Assembly: GCA_024741835.1 (NCBI GenBank)
Contig: JAENRP010000325.1
Location: 1-49,987, forward strand
Direction of reading: 5' to 3'
Source of the DNA: Diplocarpon mali
Lineage: Eukaryota; Ascomycota; Leotiomycetes; Helotiales; Drepanopezizaceae
Length of the DNA stretch: 49,987 bases
Each line of letters starts with the position of its first letter. Within the stretch, counting starts at the first letter, position 1. Of this stretch, positions 12,001-22,781 are shown in pieces. The notes under the pieces are model-generated. The model was not told the origin of the DNA. It was given only the letters and a program-made list of their open reading frames with translations, and did no database searches. A program made the position numbers and the translations under genes.

Positions 12001-12850
12001 AAATGCGGCTATTATTGTTTTATACTAACTGTTTAAGTTAATAGAATCTATAAGAGGCAAAGGGGAAGCTTTAATATTATAAGATTGATTATTAAAAGGA
12101 GTACTTCAAAATTCAAAAGGGTTTAAAGAACGTTCAAAATCCGAGTCAATCTTAAAGTAACTAAGACGAGTTTGAAAAGATTCGAATAAAGGGTTAGTAA
12201 AAAGTTTAAAATTATTATCATTTTTAGTATTTTCTAATATTAATATTAAAAAAGTAGATAGCAGTCTTAAGTTATTTAAAGACGTCTTTTTATCCTTTTA
12301 CTTATAAGCTAAGCTTAAGAGTAGAATTCCGGATTCTATTAAAAGTTTAATCCGAGTTTATTAAGAGATTTTAAGTAGGTACTAAATAGCTAATAGAAGC
12401 ATTATAACTAATTATAATAAAATAAGGTTTACTTAATTAAGGACTAATTTCTAAGATAAGGTTTATATTTAAGATTCTTCTTAACTTTTAAGCCAATTCC
12501 TATTAGTCCTTAGAATAAAGGGGTCTTTAAAGACGATTCTAAGGCAATTTTTAAAGTTCTATTAAGCTAAGGTAGCTGAATTATTAGATTTAGATTTCTA
12601 AAGATTCTAAAGAGGCACTTCTAATTGGAGTTTGCGCTTAGTATTACTTGAGTACTTGAAACTACTGCTATTTAAGATTGCTATTATAAGGTTTGCTAAA
12701 CTTTTCATATTAGAAAGCCGAAAATTCCGAGAATCTTAGAGTTAAGGAGAAAAAATAAGGGTTTTTCAAAGTAGAGCCGAAAAGGGAAATTCTAAAGTTA
12801 TTAATAATTGCTAAATGAAAATCGATAGTTCTAAGTAATTAGGCGATTAA

Positions 12851-13242
12851 TAATAAGGTTTTTAGAGTTGATCAAAATACTATAAGTATTTTAAAGATGT
12901 ATTTTTCAAAAGGCCGGTCTCTTATCTGCAAACTAAGAGATTGATAAGGTCGTATAGGGACGGAAATCTTAAGAAATCGGTCCTTGCGTAGGTTATTAAT
13001 ATAAAAGGGTATAGGAATAACACCTAAGAATAAGCCTATATAAAGACTAAAGACAAAGAGGAGGAAGCACCATAAGCGGGCTCTCTTAGACAAGATATTA
13101 GGAATAAGTCCTAAGTATAGGGTATATTTAGTACTATGGCGATACGCGCTATTTCTATATATAGAAGATGGCCCTTTTATCCTCCCACTGTCCTACGCCG
13201 ATTATATAATATATGTCACAAGACCTATCCATCTCAGGTCTC
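12851..13242 (-). other. Candidate LTR or leader of Gypsy-E, moderately mutated
   Basis: CA and TG are more frequent here than in the flanks. On the minus strand it begins near 13238 with TGAGATGGATAGG and contains a TATA-like CTATATATAGAAATAG (13158-13173), as in an LTR promoter. It abuts the 5' break of Copia-A copy 1. I could not find a matching second copy within the window, so the LTR call is tentative. A 73-codon open frame at 12872-13093 (minus) has a hydrophobic N-terminus but no family resemblance and is probably chance. Confidence 0.35.
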
Positions 13243-13259
13243 TATACTATATTATAAGA

Positions 13260-13344
13260 GGTATAATTCCTTGCTTTATAACCCTTTGGTATTGCAAAAG
13301 GTATAATTCCTTGCTTTACTATATTTTATAAGAGGTGTGATTCC
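13260..13344 (+). repeat. Copia-A leader repeats (copy 1)
   Basis: GGTATAATTCC at 13260-13270 and 13300-13310 and GGTGTGATTCC at 13334-13344, spaced 40 and 34 bases. These are the counterpart of the four units in copy 3; the outermost unit is lost at the copy 1 break. Confidence 0.75.
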
Positions 13345-15029
13345 CTGCGTTATAGCCTAAAAACCCTTTTCGATAAAAGGACTTCCTCCCTATTTAATAC
13401 TTCTATAACACCTGCTATTTAATCATTTCGACTTTTTAATAAGAGGAGTGCCCTTAACTATTTAATTTATTTGATTTTAACGCAATTCTATTTGAAATAG
13501 CAATAGCTTCTGATTCCGATCGAAATACTAAACCTAAAGACCTCTAACTCTCTTAGAAGAATTGGCAATAATGGTTCGACGATTTAGAGCTTTACTTTAA
13601 GAGCAAAGGCATTAAAATAGCGATTTAAAAGACACTTATTAAATACATAAGAATAGCCCTTTATACTCCTTCTACTAATTCGTCTACTTCTACTTTAATA
13701 GCTAATATAACTGCTAAGGATTTACTAAATATATTAAATAAGCTTAGCTTAAGAGCTTTAGTAGATAATAACTAAGAATCCTAAAGGTAGATTTTAAATA
13801 TGGAAAAGGAGAAGGAGTATAGGCTAGCCTTAGCTAAATGCAAGCTTAAGATCAATAGAGGTTTAAGTAATAAAGACTAAGATTTTATTTAAGTTTATAA
13901 TAATGCAAAGATAAGATAGGATACTTTAAAGGTAAAATACTCTTAGATAACTGCCTTTAATACTTAGCATCTATTATAGTAGATTACTTTATTTTAATAT
14001 AGAAAAGATAAAGATAGTAAGGATATAAATATAAATATAGACTCTGCTTAATCTATACTATATAAAGCGAGAAGGAGAGTAAGAGCTATAGATCCTAGGA
14101 TAGCTATAACTTTTAAGAAAACTCAGCTTTTTAATTTCCTATTTAATAGCCTCCCTTTTAAGTTCGCTATTGCGAAATAATCTCTTCTTATCTAACCTAA
14201 CCTTAAGATCTATAAGAAGATCGACCTCCTTCGAACTATTAAGCAAGACCTTAAAGGACGCTCTAAATCGGCAAATGCTGCGTTATAGGATAACGATAAA
14301 CCTAAGAAGAGGAAGGAGCGTAGGACGAGCCCTTAAGCTTATTGGAGATGCTACTTCTATAATAGTATTTATAATATTACTAATTATAAAGTTAAAAGGC
14401 AACTGATCGATATAGTCGCTAGCTTTAATATTAAGAAGCAATTGAAGCAGAAGTTAAAAAGCAAACTGCCCTTATCTTATCGAAGGCCGCAACTACTAAG
14501 GAAAGGCAAAGGCAAAGGAAAAGGCTATTTAGCCAAAACTTTAGTAGATACCTCTAATAATAATAGTAGGTTATCTAAACCTGAATCCACTTTTGATAAT
14601 TTAGATAATAATTATAATAAAGATGCTTACGTCTTAAAAGCCGACCTTTATAAGATCCTTAAATCTAATTGGTATAATAATACTAGTTATATAACATATA
14701 TAACTAATAAACCCTACCTATTTAAAGGCCTGCTTATTAAAATAAAAAGGCGCTTTATTAAAGTTGGTAGTAAAAGGTTATATATAGACTCGATAGGTAT
14801 AATAGAAATAAATATTACTAGCGTTTCTTTCCTTTTATAAAACATTCTCCTTATGCTTAGCTTAGGCATTAATCTTTTATTTAGCTATAAGATTTATATA
14901 AAGTTGAATTATATAAGAGTTTTTAATAATTAATTTATATAGTTTATAAATAATAATTATAAAGTGATCTTTAAAGCTAAAATTAAAGATAGACTTTATA
15001 TTATTTTAAAGGTAATATTATAGAAATTG

Positions 15030-15536
15030 ACTCTTAAGCTAGACTTATAAGTGGATTCCTTTAAGGAAAGTGCACTCTTTGCCCTAATACAATTAAGTAA
15101 GGATAAAGAGAATAGATAGACTCTTAAGCTAAGATTGCAAGTGAAATTTGCGAAAATAACTCTTAAGTCAAGATTATAAGTAGATTATAAGGTATCTTTA
15201 AAGATGACTCTTAAGCTAGGATTATAAGTGAATTTAATAGAAATAACTCTTAGGCTAAGACCGCGAGTAGATTCTATAGATTCGCTAATAATAACTCTTA
15301 GGCTAGGATCGCAAGTGAAATTCGCAGAAATGACTCTTAAGCTAGGACTGCGAGTAAACTTCGCGGATTTATTAGAAATGACTCCTAAGCTAGGACTGCA
15401 AGTGAACTTCGCGGATTTGTTAGAAACGACTCTTAAGCTAGGACCGCAAGTAGATCTTGCTATTTCTAGGAAATCGACTCTTAAGCTAAGACCGCAAGTG
15501 GATCTTGCGGTTTTATTAAAAACGATTCCTAAGCTG
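15030..15536 (+). repeat. In-frame minisatellite built from the 23-bp palindrome
   Basis: Eleven palindromes start at 15030, 15120, 15159, 15207, 15246, 15294, 15333, 15381, 15429, 15477 and 15525 (the last completed at 23092-23102). Steps after the first gap of 90 are only 39 or 48 bases, all multiples of three, so the array encodes 13- or 16-residue repeats in the polyprotein frame, for example TLKLGPQV followed by a D/N-L/F-A-x-x-L-L-x-T-type spacer. It lies between protease and integrase, where Copia polyproteins normally have a short linker. Left units (15030, 15159, 15207) end TTATAAGT and carry stops; right units keep GCAAGT or GCGAGT and are open. Confidence 0.9.
15532..15536 (+). repeat. 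Left target site duplication of Gypsy-A (AGCTG)
   Basis: AGCTG directly before the left LTR, repeated exactly at 23087-23091 after the right LTR. The target lay in the left half of a 23-bp palindrome, ending at its central base. Confidence 0.9.
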
Positions 15537-15841
15537 TGTAACGACACAGAACCGCCGAAGTGCAAGATCAAGTATAGTAGTAAGAAGTGGTGCAAAAGGC
15601 GTATTCTATAGGTCTAATACGAAAGAAACGAAGAAGTTAAAGAGCCCTCCTTAGGGGAGAGCCCTTCTTCCTTATATACATAGCAGCTGAGAGCTCTTTG
15701 CCCGTTTACGTAATATTATATAAGAATATCCTTTTGCACCTTTAAGGTCGATTTAAAATAACCTTATATCAAATCGAGATTATAAAACTTTAAATACTAT
15801 ACTCTTAAGTAATTGCACCAATTAAGGGTGCGGCTATTATA
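15537..15841 (-). repeat. Gypsy-A 3' LTR
   Basis: 305 bp, plus-strand reading begins TGTAACGACACAG and ends GGCTATTATA. The right LTR begins TATAATAACACAG: the same sequence with three RIP transitions. A short hairpin (GCACC, loop, GGGTGC) lies near the right end at about 15825. Confidence 0.92.
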
Positions 15842-15857
15842 CTACCCTCCCCCTTTG
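15842..15857 (-). promoter_or_regulatory. Gypsy-A polypurine tract
   Basis: On the minus strand CAAAGGGGGAGGGTAG directly precedes the 3' LTR, where second-strand synthesis is primed. Gypsy-C has nearly the same tract at 27408-27424, which fixes orientation for both elements. Confidence 0.8.
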
Positions 15858-16339
15858 AGAACGCTTGCCTATAAGCGTTAGTAGGTTATAACGATTTTCG
15901 TATAGTAATATACTTAGCGCATTATTATACAAATAGTACTATTCTATATTTAGTTTAGCGCAAGTTGCATTATATACTCAAATTTGTTTTTCCTTTTATA
16001 GGATCTTCTTTCCTTAGTATAATAACTATATATAACCGCATAGGTCTCCTACTCCTACTACTATAGCGTAAGGCTAATGTATAGTAGTAGAAACAATTAC
16101 TACTACTACTACTAACTACTATAAGTAAGTTTGCCCTAGTCTAGGGTCGAATTGCGTCTAATACGCATAGTGCCAATTCCCTTGCTATTAAGCGCCCTTG
16201 CAGTAGCCTACTACGTTTATTATTACTAATGCGTATAGTGCCTTATACGCAATATCGCGCATAAGTGCGAGTTTAAGTCGGAATGTAGTAAAAAGTGCTA
16301 CTAGTACTAGGAGTAAAAGGCGGAGTGCATTTCTATAAG
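15858..16339. other. Gypsy-A 3' untranslated segment, no gene seen
   Basis: Lies between the polypurine tract and the plus-strand relic frame. Contains runs of CTA/TAC triplets (about 16045-16130) and several GCGCA/TGCG words. I see no recognisable coding sequence. Confidence 0.5.
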
Positions 16340-17060
16340 TACCTCGAATCGACTCTAGAGTTCTATTCGCATTAATACTTATTTATAGCTTCCCTCTTAT
16401 ATTAAGGAGGAGTTCGCAGCACTATCCGCGGCCCTTAAGGAGTGGCAGGGAGAGGCTGCTTAGCAGCAAGAGGAGGACGATAGTAGCGATAATAATAATA
16501 TACAAGCGGTTTCGGCAAGGAATCGCAAGATGCTTTATTAAGAGGCGATCTAGCGCGCCTAGATCCTTATCAACCTCCTATTAATAGCTAGTGTAAAGGC
16601 TCCGACTAGCCGCTCTTAACTCGAACGTGCTAGCCTTGCGGAGCTCTACTCTATAGCTAAGGCTATAGTAAGCTAGCTAAAGGGGGTCTAGGTAATAGTT
16701 ACTATAAGTTAAACTCGAATTAGTATTAAATCGATCGCTAACTTTCTAATAGGAGCGCAGCGACCTTATCGAATCCTAGCTAATAAGGTTAAAGCAATCC
16801 AGTCAAACTATGCTAGGCCTCTTAAGGTCTATTACTACATTAGTAAAGCGGACTGCTATAGCAATAGAGTCTCTTATAAGAGGAGGAGGGCTTATAGTAA
16901 TAAGGGTAGCGTTAGGCGCAGCAGCTAATAGGGTAGCGCTAGCAGCAGCAAAAGGAGGTTAGGGTTGTTTTAAGCAAAGGCGTAGATAGGAGGCGAGCTC
17001 TAGCTCTAGAATAGAATTAGAGCTTATCTCCTTAAGCGTAAAGGAGGAAGGGTCAGAGGA
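16340..17060 (+). pseudogene. Unknown plus-strand frame antisense to Gypsy-A
   Basis: GC-richer than the flanking pol. From about 16395 one plus-strand frame reads coherently for over 90 codons with only RIP-type TAG/TAA stops: SYIKEEFAALSAALKEWQGE, an acidic EEDDSSDNNN stretch, AVSARNRKML, then ILINLLLIASVKAPTSRS and LERASLAELYSIAKAIVS. The composition (acidic, Ser/Asn, then helical and basic, ending in Arg/Ser-rich repeats near 16900) is like a real disordered or DNA-binding protein. It is antisense to Gypsy-A and lies between chromodomain and 3' LTR, where some plant LTR elements carry antisense frames. I do not recognise the family; it may also be a captured fragment. Confidence 0.45.
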
Positions 17061-17087
17061 ATTATAAAGGGAGAGGGCAATAGGCCT

Positions 17088-17150
17088 AGTATTATTATTT
17101 TTCTATTTTTATTATTTTTTTTTTCCTTTTTCTTTTTTTATATTTTTAGA
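17088..17150 (+). repeat. T-rich tract
   Basis: Almost pure pyrimidine run including TATTTTTTTTTTCC, between the antisense frame and the chromodomain. On the minus strand it is an A-rich tract just after the pol frame, possibly part of a 3' untranslated region. Confidence 0.6.
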
Positions 17151-17189
17151 TTTATTTACTAACTCGTTTCGCATTTAGCCTATTGTCTT

Positions 17190-20100
17190 TTAAATAACTA
17201 TAATTATCTATACCACTTTCCTAAGCCTTTAGCTAAGCTTATAGGTTCTAAAGTAGTCCTAGCTTTATAGGATTGGCTTAATAAAAGTTGCGAATCTTAT
17301 ATAAAGACTCTATAAAATTTAAAGCGCGATATTAACTTAAATTAGGGTTATAATTAGTCCATTTGACCTAGTACTTTAAGTTCCCTTAAGATAGGCGTAT
17401 ATTTAGTATCTTAGATACTTTATACTCTTTTTACCTAGCGATCTTTTCTATAATAGGCTAGGGTTATTCCTAATCTAGTAAAGGGTTCTGCAAGTCTTTA
17501 AATAGTAGCTTTAGCGCAAAGATATTATATATTATAAAACCTATAGGCAGCTTAATCTAATATAAATTACCTACCTTCTTAAGAACCTTAAAAGGGCCTT
17601 CCCATTAATTGGCCAGTTTCCTATTAAAGTGGTAGTTCTTAAGATTTTTTATTAAAAGGTAGACTATATCATTAGGTTTCCAATCAATCTCCCTTTAATA
17701 TTAATTTATAGACTTACGCATTTTCTCTTAAGCGCGTTCCATATTGCCTTTTGCTACTTCCTAAGCTGCGTATATCCTTTCTATTACTAGCCTAGCCTCT
17801 ACTTAATTCAATCTCTTTTATAAGCTAGACGTTTTTAAAGAGATCCAGTCCCAACTTATCTAAGGCGTAACTCTATACTTAAGCTAATATAAGGTCATAC
17901 TAATTAAAGCGTAAGAGAGAGTCAATTGTATATAATCTATTAATAAAATCAGTTCACTTTAATTATCTTAATAATAATTAATAAAAGGCTATAGCCTTAA
18001 ATCAATATACTTATTTATAATCTCCGTTTAGCTATCAGTCTCCTTATAGTACGCTATAGAGAGTTTAATCTTAATACTAATAATATAGCAGAACTCTCTT
18101 TAAAATAAGGAGACAAATTAGGGGCCTTAGTCTGAGATAATTATTTTTAGAGTATAGCCGAATCGATATATCTATTAAACGAATAATCGGGCAGTTCCTC
18201 GAGCGTCGATATCTTTTTAATAAAGGATCGATATAGCGCTCTTACTAAGCCGGTCTATAAAAACCAGGATTTGATCAAAACTGTACTTATTAAAAGGGAA
18301 ATCCTTAAAATCTATGCATAAGTGCTATATAAGATAGTTAGGAATAGGGAGAGGCTATAAAAGGCCTTATTATTTAATTATATTTAAATGCGAGAATTGA
18401 TAAAGTCTGCAGTTTGCAATAAATCTTTTATAGTCCGAACTTATTCCAACCTAATAGTACTTAAGAGCAAGAAGCTAATAAGTCTTTAAGCTACTAAGGT
18501 GCGCGCTTAAAGGTTGGTTATAAGCTTCTTAAATTAAACAAGTGTATAAGGGAGTATTATAATATATGCAAAGACGCTTTTTAAAGTAAAGCAATCTATC
18601 TTTTAAAGAGTAGTTTTTAAAAAGGTCGGCGCAGATCTTTTAAAAGGATTCGCAGTTATCTTAATAAAGCTTCTTAATTAAATCAAAGGAATCCTTAAGT
18701 CGATTTAAGGTCGAATCGAAAGTATCGGTTAATATTAGGGTAAAAGTGCCTTCGGCAGATTCGGCGAGAAATTTATTAGCTAATTTAATATTAATTCAAA
18801 GGTTTAACTAAGTAAGGAAAAGTAAAACTTAGGATTAGCTATTTAACTTCGCCTATTTTTAAACTAGCATATCCTGCTCTTAGCGGCTAAGAATATCAGC
18901 CTTCCAATTGTCTTTACTAAGAGCATATACGATTCGAAAATTAAAGTCAAATAGAAATTCTATTTATTAGTACTATTTTATAGTTAAAACCTTAGTAGTT
19001 ATAAAGTACTTAAGGGAGCGGTAATCTAAGTAAATATTAACTCGCTCCTTAAATAACATAAGCTTAGGTCTCTATTTATAATAGGATTCAATAATAGTAA
19101 AGAGTTCTTTATTATATATTTCTTAATTAGGTTTATAATTAAAGAGTATATGCAAATAGAAGCCAATTAGGTACTATTACTTATTAGAGTATTACTAAGA
19201 AAGTACTTTAGTAATAATACTATTAAAAGCATTAGTCTCTAGCTTTATAAGCAAGTTAAGGTTAAAATAGTAAATTCGCTAAATCAAGAGCAACTGCTTG
19301 CAAAGCTCTTTAAAAGCGATTCGGCACTCTTTTATCTAATCCTAAGGTACTATCGATTGGGTCAGAATAGAAAGGGGTTTGGCAATTAGCCTAAAGTTGC
19401 AAATAAATTATTAATAGAATCCGTAAAATCCTAAGTAGGACTTTACTTTAATAATAGTTTTCAAGTACTTCTGATTGCGTAGTAGTTCGACCTTTTTAAA
19501 GTCCAGTTCAATCCTAGTTATTATTAAAATATATCTGAGATATTAAGTTCAAATAATATAGAACTCGCACTTCTTAATATCTACTTAAAGGCCAGCCTTT
19601 AAGAGTTATTTTAATACCTTTTCGATATGACCCTAGTACTCTTTAATATTCTTAGAGTAAATTAAAATATTATTTAAATACGCTATATAAAAATCATTTA
19701 AATAATCTAAAAGGATATTATTCATATACTATTAGTAAGTACTAGGTCTTTTACAAAGGCTAAATAAGAGAACCTTACATTTATAAGATCCGTACCTTAT
19801 TTAAAAGGTAGTATATTCCTTTAATTTAAAGTCCATTTGTATCTGATTAAAAGCGGCTCGAATATCTAATTTTATAAAGATCTTGGCCTTAGATACTCGC
19901 CTTAAAAGCTTATTTATCTTTAGAATTAGGTAAGCGTCCTTTTGAGTTAGTGCATTTAGCTTCTAGTAGTCTATATAAAATCAAAGGCTACCGTTGGCCT
20001 TCTTTATAAATAGTACTAGTAAAGCAAAGGGGCTAGTACTTATCTTAATAAAGCCTTTATTTAAATTCTTAAGTAAGTACTCCTTTATAACCTTAAGCTC

Positions 20101-20250
20101 CTTAATAGATTAATAGTAGAAGGGCGAATAGGCGTTAGGCAAAGGCCCTTTTAGCTATATCTTATAATTGTAGTACTAATAAGGAGGGAGGGTATCCGCA
20201 TCCCTTTTTAAGAAGGCTTATCTTAAAGATTAGTATTATTTTAAAAGTCG
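17190..20250 (-). pseudogene. Gypsy-A RT, RNase H, integrase and chromodomain, dead
   Basis: Minus strand from high to low coordinates. RT: FYIDY at about 19980 in place of the F-C-V-D-Y block, and the active site AYLNNILIYSK with YLNN at 19680-19669 (both Asp to Asn). RNase H: VNIYLDYRSLKYFITTK near 19040-18980, with D-H changed to D-Y. Integrase core: HLCIDFKD with the first Asp at 18315-18307, followed by ILVFIDRLSK. Chromodomain with C-terminal tail at about 17400-17205: NLKY, VKWTNYNPNLS, YRALNFIESLYKIRNF, ANPIKLG, matching the tail of chromovirus integrases. Stops replace Gln and Trp codons throughout. Not functional. Confidence 0.87.
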
Positions 20251-22781
20251 ATTATTAATTAGCTTTTCAATATTAGGATTCTTAGGCTTATATCTTTCCT
20301 TTAAAATCCTATCTACTTTATAAATACTGATTTGAAAGAACTCAGTCTCCTTATACTTTATATTATAATAAAAGGCATTAGTACTGATTTTGCAAATAGG
20401 AACTGCAGCTTTAAGGCATTTGCAAATAGGGTTAGAATATAGTCGATTTATATTAGACTATTTTCCTAGATCTAGCTTAGTTATAAGTAGGAGTGCTAGC
20501 TTAGTAATAGCAATAAAGATCTCGCGCTTAGCTAGGATTACTGTATTAATATAAGACTATCTTCTATTAATCTATTAAACTTTATCTATAGCCATTTCCC
20601 ATTCTCTACAATTGATATCGGCTTAGTGATCGGCTTAGATCCGAAGTCCTTTAAAAGGAGGAAGATAGATAAGGATTTCCTTTACAAATTAGGAAGATAG
20701 GAGGTAATATAAAGGCCATATAAATCGGTTCTCCTTCGGATCAAGTTTAAGTTGGAATCGGCGCATCTATTTGACTCTAATAATAGCGTTACGCTAGCTA
20801 AAGTCGAGGATAACCTAAGGGTAGTTGTAAATACGCCTTCTATTAATTATTAAGTAGAAGCGGATATAATACGTAGCTTGCGCGCAAACGGTATTCTAAA
20901 ATCCATAGATAGGAATAAGGGCTAAAAGAGGAAGAATTTTAAAGCTAGTCGCTTTTAAAAGATATATAGAAAGGGAATGATTTAAAAATAGGTAACTAAG
21001 GGCTTTAGTATCTATTAAAGCTAATAATAATACTCTAAGTCCATTTATACTAATAGTATAAGAGGTTAAGAATTGCTTCCCTCCTATTAAAGAGTTAAGA
21101 TCTAGCTTTAATAAGTTGCACTTTCGCAGGCTTAAGTAAGAGTCTTTTCCTAGGCCTCTTTATTTTCCTAATCTTCTTCTATTTTAATCCCGTTTTTAAT
21201 TAAGTCTAAAGTCGGATCAGCTTCCTTTATATCTTTTAAAGTATTAATCTTACTTATAAAAGGATACTCGGTCTTATAGTAACCTATTTTACTATAGGTC
21301 TAGCAGGTGGCTTACTTAAGGGGCAAAGTAGGAGAACTAGCCTTAGCTAGTATATTTTAGTAAAAAGGGGTAGTCGGCTTTAGAGCTAGTGACTTAGAAA
21401 CTCAAGTAGTACTTCTAGCGCTTAAACCGCAAGCGGTCTTATTAAGGAGCGAACCAGATATCTTCTAGTATAATACTAAGGTTACCTTACTTTTAATCGA
21501 AGGGTTAAGAAGTTGGTTACTTCGGCGTTTGGCATTAAGGGCATTTAATTAATTAACTATAATAGTATAGTCCTTTCCTTAAAAGGCCTTAGCTAAGGCG
21601 TAAGTAGCTTTAAGCTAAAGGGTAATCTTATTCTATATAAAGAAGAACTACTTAGATCTTAAGACCTCTCTTTAAATTATAGCTAATTAAAATCGGGCTT
21701 GAAACTAAGGGAAAGTTTCTTTGGAATAACCGGCTTCTCTTATATAGAGGTAATAGAAAGTAGATCAAAATAGGTCTACCTCTTAGCTAATTAAAAAGTA
21801 ACTGCTTAGCAGTTTTACTATTTCTTAATAGTTTCGAAAGGAGTTAGTCTCCTAAAGGTACTAGGGTTCGAGGTACATTTAGGCTTATCCTATAGTAAAT
21901 CCCTAAATAAGAGCTTAGTAAGCTCGCTTATTCAAATATAAGTTAGCATTGACTTATAATTGGTCTTAGATTAAAGCTAACTACTACTTATATATTAAGG
22001 AGGTCCTATTATTAAAAGGGGTGATCTTTTTAATTAGCTGAATTTTCGTCTATTTTACCTTTATATTAACTTTTAAAAGAGGCTAAGTCTTGCTTTATTA
22101 AAGGTAGGTAGATTCTCACTTAATAGTCTAATATACGCGCTAAGCTATCTCTTAGCTTTGATAAGCTAGGGTCTTTAAGCTAGAGATAGCCTAGGCAATC
22201 CTACTAATCTCGCTTTATAATTATTAATTAGATTAATCTTAGTATTATAAGGATTCCTTTAAACCTAAGACTATTCCTTATAAGACATTTGGGTTCGAAA
22301 AGTCTTATTTATCTTAATTAGCTTAGCTATAGTATTATTATCTTTTGCCCTTAGCGGCAAAGGAAGGTCCGGCCCTAGGGGCTAGGGTAGGGGTACTCCC
22401 TATAGAAGCTGCTTCTTTAAAAGAACTAGGTATATTCCAGGTTTGCTGACTTCTAGCTAATAGGGAATTCATTTTACCGATTTTGGTTTTAGTAGTAATT
22501 CGGTTAAAAAGGGGTTTTATAGAAAAAGGGTTCTAGTAGCATAGTACTCTTTTAACTTCTGCCTATAGCACTTTTATAAAAGGAGTAGTTAAGAAAATCC
22601 GGCTAATAAAAGCGTTCCTCGATTATATTAGTTAATAAGCTATACTCAAGCTCTTAGTTTGTTTAAGAGATCTCTAGGATCCTAACTCTATCGAAAAGTC
22701 GAAACAACTGCGAATCAATTTTCAAAAGAGGTAGGATATTATTAAAAGCTGTCCTTAGTAGAGAAGAACTTCTTCGTTTAA
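20251..22781 (-). pseudogene. Gypsy-A gag and protease region, dead
   Basis: The nucleocapsid zinc knuckle is at 21305-21264 on the minus strand: C-stop-T-Y-S-K-I-G-Y-Y-K-T-E-Y. It fits CX2CX4HX4C if the second Cys, the His and the third Cys each became Tyr by one transition, and the stop was Trp. Sequence between the knuckle and RT should hold the protease, but its D-S/T-G triad could not be placed. Gag N-terminal of the knuckle (up to about 22700) is too degraded to read; no start codon was fixed. Primer binding site next to the right LTR was not recognised. Confidence 0.7.

Larger units (their letters stand above)
5881..12850 (-). mobile_element. Gypsy-E, RIP-degraded Ty3/Gypsy retrotransposon
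   Basis: Minus-strand order from high to low coordinates is gag, Cys/His finger, reverse transcriptase, RNase H, integrase, the Ty3/Gypsy order. Its RT is of a distinctive fungal lineage: instead of the usual LRFCVDYR block it has the YRL-N-A-x-x-K-x-N type followed by a DAN-x-PSN-x-E block, and an active-site YINN followed by RVKG. This differs from the chromodomain Gypsies elsewhere in the window. Termini are not resolved; 12851-13242 is a candidate right (5') LTR, and I did not find its partner on the left. Five palindromes (7246, 9213, 9375, 11291 and possibly 5812) lie in or next to it. Confidence 0.75.
13503..15536 (+). pseudogene. Copia-A Gag, protease and repeat linker, dead (copy 1)
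   Basis: One frame of 678 codons broken only by RIP-type stops. The start codon is ATA, followed by ASDSDRNTKPKDL; an ATG start would need one reversed G-to-A. Gag includes a WFDDLELYFKSKGI block near 13570. A nucleocapsid finger at 14349-14390 reads C-YF-Y-NSI-Y-NITN-Y, a CX2CX3HX4C knuckle in which all but the first ligand became Tyr. The protease block at 14670-14705 reads WYNNTSYITYIT, in which the expected D, G, C, T and H of a D-T-G-C-T-x-H motif are each changed by a single transition. The in-frame minisatellite follows. The open stretches at 14442-14840 and from 15228 are parts of this frame; 14170-14406 is off-frame. Confidence 0.87.

Noticed and set aside
11794..12036. 80-codon plus-strand frame
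   Set aside because: Lies antisense to the Gypsy-E gag region.
12872..13093. 73-codon minus-strand frame with a hydrophobic start that could be a signal peptide
   Set aside because: Short, in a likely LTR or leader, with no recognisable family or supporting context.
15030..15536. Regular 23-bp repeats with 16- or 25-bp spacers resembling a CRISPR array
   Set aside because: Spacers are related to one another and in frame with a retrotransposon polyprotein, units are degenerate, no cas genes are near, and the context is fungal.
15185..15595. 136-codon minus-strand repetitive open frame
   Set aside because: Mirror of the palindromic minisatellite; the plus-strand frame is continuous with protease and integrase.
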